7,651 nucleotides of DNA from an uncultured Oscillospiraceae bacterium (GTDB lineage: Bacteria; Bacillota; Clostridia; Oscillospirales; Acutalibacteraceae): positions 1-7,651 of the forward strand of contig USLV01000050.1 in the NCBI GenBank assembly GCA_900555705.1, given 5' to 3'. Position 1 is the first letter of the stretch; each line of letters starts with the position of its first letter. A program made the position numbers and the translations under genes. Of this stretch, positions 5,322-7,651 are shown one piece after another. The notes below the pieces were generated by a model, which saw only the letters and a list, made by a program, of their open reading frames with translations, was not told where the DNA came from and did no database searches.

Positions 5322-7080
5322 GCAACAGGCGGAGAAGCCATCCGTACCAAGCAGACGCCGGGTGCTGCTGCGGCTCTGGATCTATCTCGCGCGGTATCGC
5401 TGGCTGCTGGTGCTGGCGCTGTTCCTGACCGTCTCCGGCAACCTGCTGGCGCTGGTCGGCCCCGCTCTCTCCGGTCGGGCGATCAACGCCATGCAGGCGC
5501 CCGGACAGGTGAACTTCGAAGAAGTCTGGCTCTTTGCCGGGCTGATGGCGGTGTTCTATGCCGTCTCCGCACTGCTCGGCTATATCCAGTCGCGGGTGAT
5601 GATCCGGCTCGGTCAACGGGTGGTGTTCCGGATGCGGAAGGATGTGATGGAGCGTCTGTTGACGCTGCCGGTCGGCTATTTTGACCGCACGCAGACGGGC
5701 GATATCGTCAGTCGAATTTCCTATGACATCGACACCATCAACGCTTCGCTGTCCAACGATCTGCTGCAAATCTGCACCAGTGTGATCACGGTTGTCGGCT
5801 CACTGACAATGATGCTGACAATCTCGCCGGTACTGGTGCTGGTCTTTGCGGTGACGATTCCGCTATCGGTGCTGTTCACCCGCTATATGACCCGGCGGGT
5901 ACGGCCGCTCTTCCGCAGACGCTCCGCCAAGCTCGGCGAGCTCAACGGCTTTGTCGAGGAGATGGTCTCGGGTCATCGCACCATCAAGGCCTACCATCAG
6001 GAGAACACCATGATCGGCCGCTTCGACCAAAATAACACCGAAGCAGTGGATGCCTATTACACCGCTGATTATTACGGCAGTATGACCGGGCCGTCGGTCA
6101 ACTGCATCAACAACCTTTCCCTTTCCATGATCAGTGTGTTCGGCGCACTGCTCTTTCTCTCCGGGAAGCTGATGATCGGCGATCTCTCCGCGTTTGTGCT
6201 CTATTCCCGCAAGTTTTCCGGCCCCATCAACGAGATGGCGAACATCATCAGCGAGCTGCAATCCGCCTGCGCGGCAGCCGACCGTGTCTTCCGACTGCTG
6301 GATGAGTCTCCCGAACCGGCGGATGCCCCGGATGCACAGCTGCTCGACTGTGTACAGGGGCGTGTGTCGTTGCGCGACGTCACCTTCGGCTATCTACCGA
6401 ATCAGCCTGTGATCCAGGGGCTCTCATTCGAGGCGGAACCGGGCAGCCTGACGGCGATCGTCGGCCCGACGGGCGCGGGGAAAACCACGCTGATCAACCT
6501 GCTGATGCGGTTTTATGATCCGCAAGCGGGCGTCATTGAGGTGGATGGACAGAACACCCGCAGCGTGACACGCGACAGCCTGCGCCGTGCCTATACCATG
6601 GTATTGCAGGACACCTGGCTCTTCACCGGCACCGTATTTGATAACATCGCCTACGGCAAGGCGGGAGCCACGATGGAAGAGGTCGAACGCGCCGCCCGTG
6701 CCGCCCATATCCACACCTATATCGAAAGTTTGCCGGATGGATATCAGACGGTGCTCGACGAGGACGGCCAAAGCCTGTCGAAGGGACAGAAGCAGATGTT
6801 GACCATCGCGCGGGCCATGCTGCTGGATTCGCCGATGCTGATCCTTGACGAGGCAACCTCCAACGTCGATACCCAGACCGAACAGCAGATTCAGGAGGCG
6901 ATGACAACGCTGATGCAGGGGCGTACCTGCTTCGTCATCGCCCACCGGCTGTCCACCATTCAGAACGCCGACCATATTCTGGTCGTGAATGGCGGGCGGA
7001 TTGTCGAACAGGGCAACCACGAGACCCTGATCCGGCAAAACGGATTCTATGCAAAGCTCTATCAGGCACAGTTCCAGTAA
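5314..7080 (+). CDS. ABC exporter half-transporter with the catalytic ATP site (heterodimer subunit 2)
   Basis: The product is 588 residues from the preferred TTG start at 5314: six membrane helices (about 29-55, 70-93, 150-172, 173-190, 262-283, 287-305) and an ATPase domain (about 348-588). Motifs are A-loop Tyr360, Walker A GPTGAGKTT (384-392, Lys390), Q-loop Gln432, signature LSKGQ (488-492), Walker B ILDE with catalytic Glu513, D-loop SNVD (516-519) and switch His544 (VIAHRLST). The Glu and His are canonical while the signature has Lys490 for the usual Gly, so it complements subunit 1: one full and one degenerate ATP site. The TTG has GGAGG (5301-5305) 8 nt upstream, inside the end of the preceding gene. 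An in-frame GTG at 5305 falls on this ribosome binding site and is less likely; a frame from ATG 5212 would add 34 residues out of character for the family. No convincing T-rich terminator follows directly. Confidence 0.94.
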   Translation: MRKQQAEKPSVPSRRRVLLRLWIYLARYRWLLVLALFLTVSGNLLALVGPALSGRAINAMQAPGQVNFEEVWLFAGLMAVFYAVSALLGYIQSRVMIRLGQRVVFRMRKDVMERLLTLPVGYFDRTQTGDIVSRISYDIDTINASLSNDLLQICTSVITVVGSLTMMLTISPVLVLVFAVTIPLSVLFTRYMTRRVRPLFRRRSAKLGELNGFVEEMVSGHRTIKAYHQENTMIGRFDQNNTEAVDAYYTADYYGSMTGPSVNCINNLSLSMISVFGALLFLSGKLMIGDLSAFVLYSRKFSGPINEMANIISELQSACAAADRVFRLLDESPEPADAPDAQLLDCVQGRVSLRDVTFGYLPNQPVIQGLSFEAEPGSLTAIVGPTGAGKTTLINLLMRFYDPQAGVIEVDGQNTRSVTRDSLRRAYTMVLQDTWLFTGTVFDNIAYGKAGATMEEVERAARAAHIHTYIESLPDGYQTVLDEDGQSLSKGQKQMLTIARAMLLDSPMLILDEATSNVDTQTEQQIQEAMTTLMQGRTCFVIAHRLSTIQNADHILVVNGGRIVEQGNHETLIRQNGFYAKLYQAQFQ

Positions 7081-7103
7081 AGGAGCAGACTCTCTCGATT
7101 CGA

Positions 7104-7156
7104 AATCCCCCCATTTGTCAGACAGTATGGTAAAAGGTCTAACAAATGGGGGGATT
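7104..7156. repeat. Long intergenic palindrome, 15-bp perfect outer arms
   Basis: AATCCCCCCATTTGT (7104-7118) and ACAAATGGGGGGATT (7142-7156) are exact inverted copies. After one C-A mismatch, AGAC (7120-7123) and GTCT (7137-7140) extend the stem around a 13-nt loop. No T-run follows on either strand, so it is not a typical terminator, and no target-site duplication is evident. It may be a dispersed palindromic element, a transcript-end stabilising structure of the ABC operon, or a regulatory hairpin. Confidence 0.8.
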
Positions 7157-7210
7157 CACTATGCCAAAAGGAATTTTAATCCATCCCGCCGTTCTTTTTT
7201 GCTGCGAAGG

Positions 7211-7239
7211 ACATATCCCGCGCCTGTCCCGCATACAGT
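7211..7239 (+). promoter_or_regulatory. SigmaE-like sporulation promoter of the SPOCS gene
   Basis: A -35 of ACATATC (7211-7217) and a -10 of CATACAGT (7232-7239) are 14 bp apart. The known mother-cell sigmaE pattern is roughly kmATATT, 14-15 bp, CATACAnT, so the -10 fits fully and the -35 fits in its ATAT core. Initiation near 7246 would give a leader of about 31 nt. The gene behind it belongs to a sporulation family whose C. difficile member SipL is under sigmaE control. Confidence 0.6.
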
Positions 7240-7276
7240 GGGGATAGACACATATTGCTAAGGGAGAGGTGCACTC

Positions 7277-7651
7277 ATGGACTTTCAGGTGATGGAGAAG
7301 GAGATTGCTGTCTGCGAGATGCTGGCGGATACGTTCAGCGAACAGCCGGTGGATTGCGATTTTGTCCTTCCGGACTATTGCCCCGACATCGCGGCCGTTT
7401 TGAAATGTACGCTGGATCCCCGCATTCAGACCCGTCAGCAGAGCACGGACCGTCTGATTGCGGATGGAACGGTGCTGATGCGGGTGCTGTATCTGGACGA
7501 GGATCGGAAATGCGTGCGGTGCTGTGAATTCAGTCAGCCGTTTTCCGCGACCTTCCAGCTTCCCGCGATTCCCCCCGGCGCGTCGATCACGCTGCATACG
7601 CGGTCGGATTATGTCAATTGTCGGGCGGTCAGCCCGCGTCGTCTGGATGTC
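7277..7651 (+). CDS. SPOCS-domain (DUF3794) sporulation protein, SipL-like, 5' part
   Basis: The first 125 codons are present and the frame runs open to the window edge. ATG 7277 is preceded by GGGAGAGG (7262-7269). After a short N-terminus the sequence enters a SPOCS domain (PF12673): VLPDYCPDIAAVLK (30-43), IADGTVLMRVLYLDED (61-76), QPFSATFQLP (87-96) and the closing CRAVSPRRLDV (115-125). In C. difficile the protein SipL has such a domain and a C-terminal LysM domain, and anchors the spore coat through SpoIVA; it acts in the mother cell on the forespore surface. Whether this protein has several SPOCS domains and a LysM end lies outside the window, so the SipL name is tentative while the family is not. 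The sigmaE-like promoter just upstream agrees with a sporulation role. Confidence 0.88.
   Translation, partial: MDFQVMEKEIAVCEMLADTFSEQPVDCDFVLPDYCPDIAAVLKCTLDPRIQTRQQSTDRLIADGTVLMRVLYLDEDRKCVRCCEFSQPFSATFQLPAIPPGASITLHTRSDYVNCRAVSPRRLDV

Noticed and set aside
5170..5769. Antisense reading frame of about 199 codons over the junction of the two ABC genes
   Set aside because: It opposes two well-supported genes and its composition (His, Gln, Arg rich) is typical of a shadow frame.
7115..7143. TTGTCA, 17 bp, TCTAAC as a sigmaA promoter inside the palindrome
   Set aside because: The -10 is weak (four of six) and both boxes lie in or beside the stem arms, so the match may be coincidental; the sigmaE-like promoter is a better fit for the following gene.
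7161..7247. Small reading frame of 28 codons (starting MPKGILIHP) with GGGGGG 7 nt upstream
   Set aside because: The apparent ribosome binding site is the arm of the palindrome, the peptide has no recognisable feature and it overlaps the sigmaE-like promoter. Kept only as a remote possibility.
32..7651. CRISPR array, tRNA, rRNA, phage or toxin-antitoxin genes, or a new defence system
   Set aside because: No regularly spaced repeats, cloverleaf, rRNA stretch, integrase, transposase or defence-type domain was seen; the genes belong to familiar housekeeping, transport and sporulation families.

Overview
The window looks like one end of a draft contig from a GC-rich, spore-forming Firmicute, most likely a Clostridia member of the Oscillospiraceae/Ruminococcaceae type. 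The support is Firmicute-style strong ribosome binding sites, TTGACA/TATAAT-type promoters with 17-bp spacers, an nrdR gene, and the start of a SPOCS-domain (SipL-like) spore-coat protein behind a sigma-E-like promoter. The first 31 bases are not biological: they match the Illumina Nextera transposase adapter with two mismatches.

Left part (32-1660): a small integral membrane protein of the CmpB-like 'putative ABC-transporter type IV' family (PF06541) on the + strand converges on endonuclease III (nth) on the - strand. The two genes overlap by 6 bp, and the probable nth terminator is a 12-bp perfect hairpin inside the coding sequence of the membrane protein. Upstream of nth on the - strand is an unrecognised 87-aa two-helix membrane protein. 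Its upstream region holds a perfect 11-bp inverted repeat whose arms are two face-to-face extended -10 elements.

Middle part (1682-3057): a stand-alone sugar phosphate isomerase/epimerase-like TIM-barrel protein is followed by nrdR, the ribonucleotide reductase repressor. nrdR has its own clean promoter, a GTG start and a strong intrinsic terminator.

Right part (3066-7080): an operon of a MarR-family regulator and two ABC exporter half-transporters. It has a consensus-like promoter, a perfect 14-bp palindrome between promoter and ribosome binding site (the likely MarR operator), and overlapping genes throughout (ATGA, then an 8-nt overlap with a TTG start). The catalytic residues of the two ATPase domains show a heterodimeric exporter of the LmrCD/BmrCD/TM287-288 kind with one degenerate ATP site. 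A probable scheme is that a MarR ligand releases the palindrome and the pump then exports a drug or other amphiphile; the substrate cannot be read from sequence.

Right end (7081-7651): a long imperfect palindrome (15-bp perfect outer arms), then the sigma-E-like promoter and the first 125 codons of the SPOCS-domain sporulation gene, cut by the window edge.

I found no CRISPR array, tRNA, rRNA, transposase, phage gene or clearly new multi-gene system. The more interesting material is regulatory architecture in and between otherwise familiar genes.
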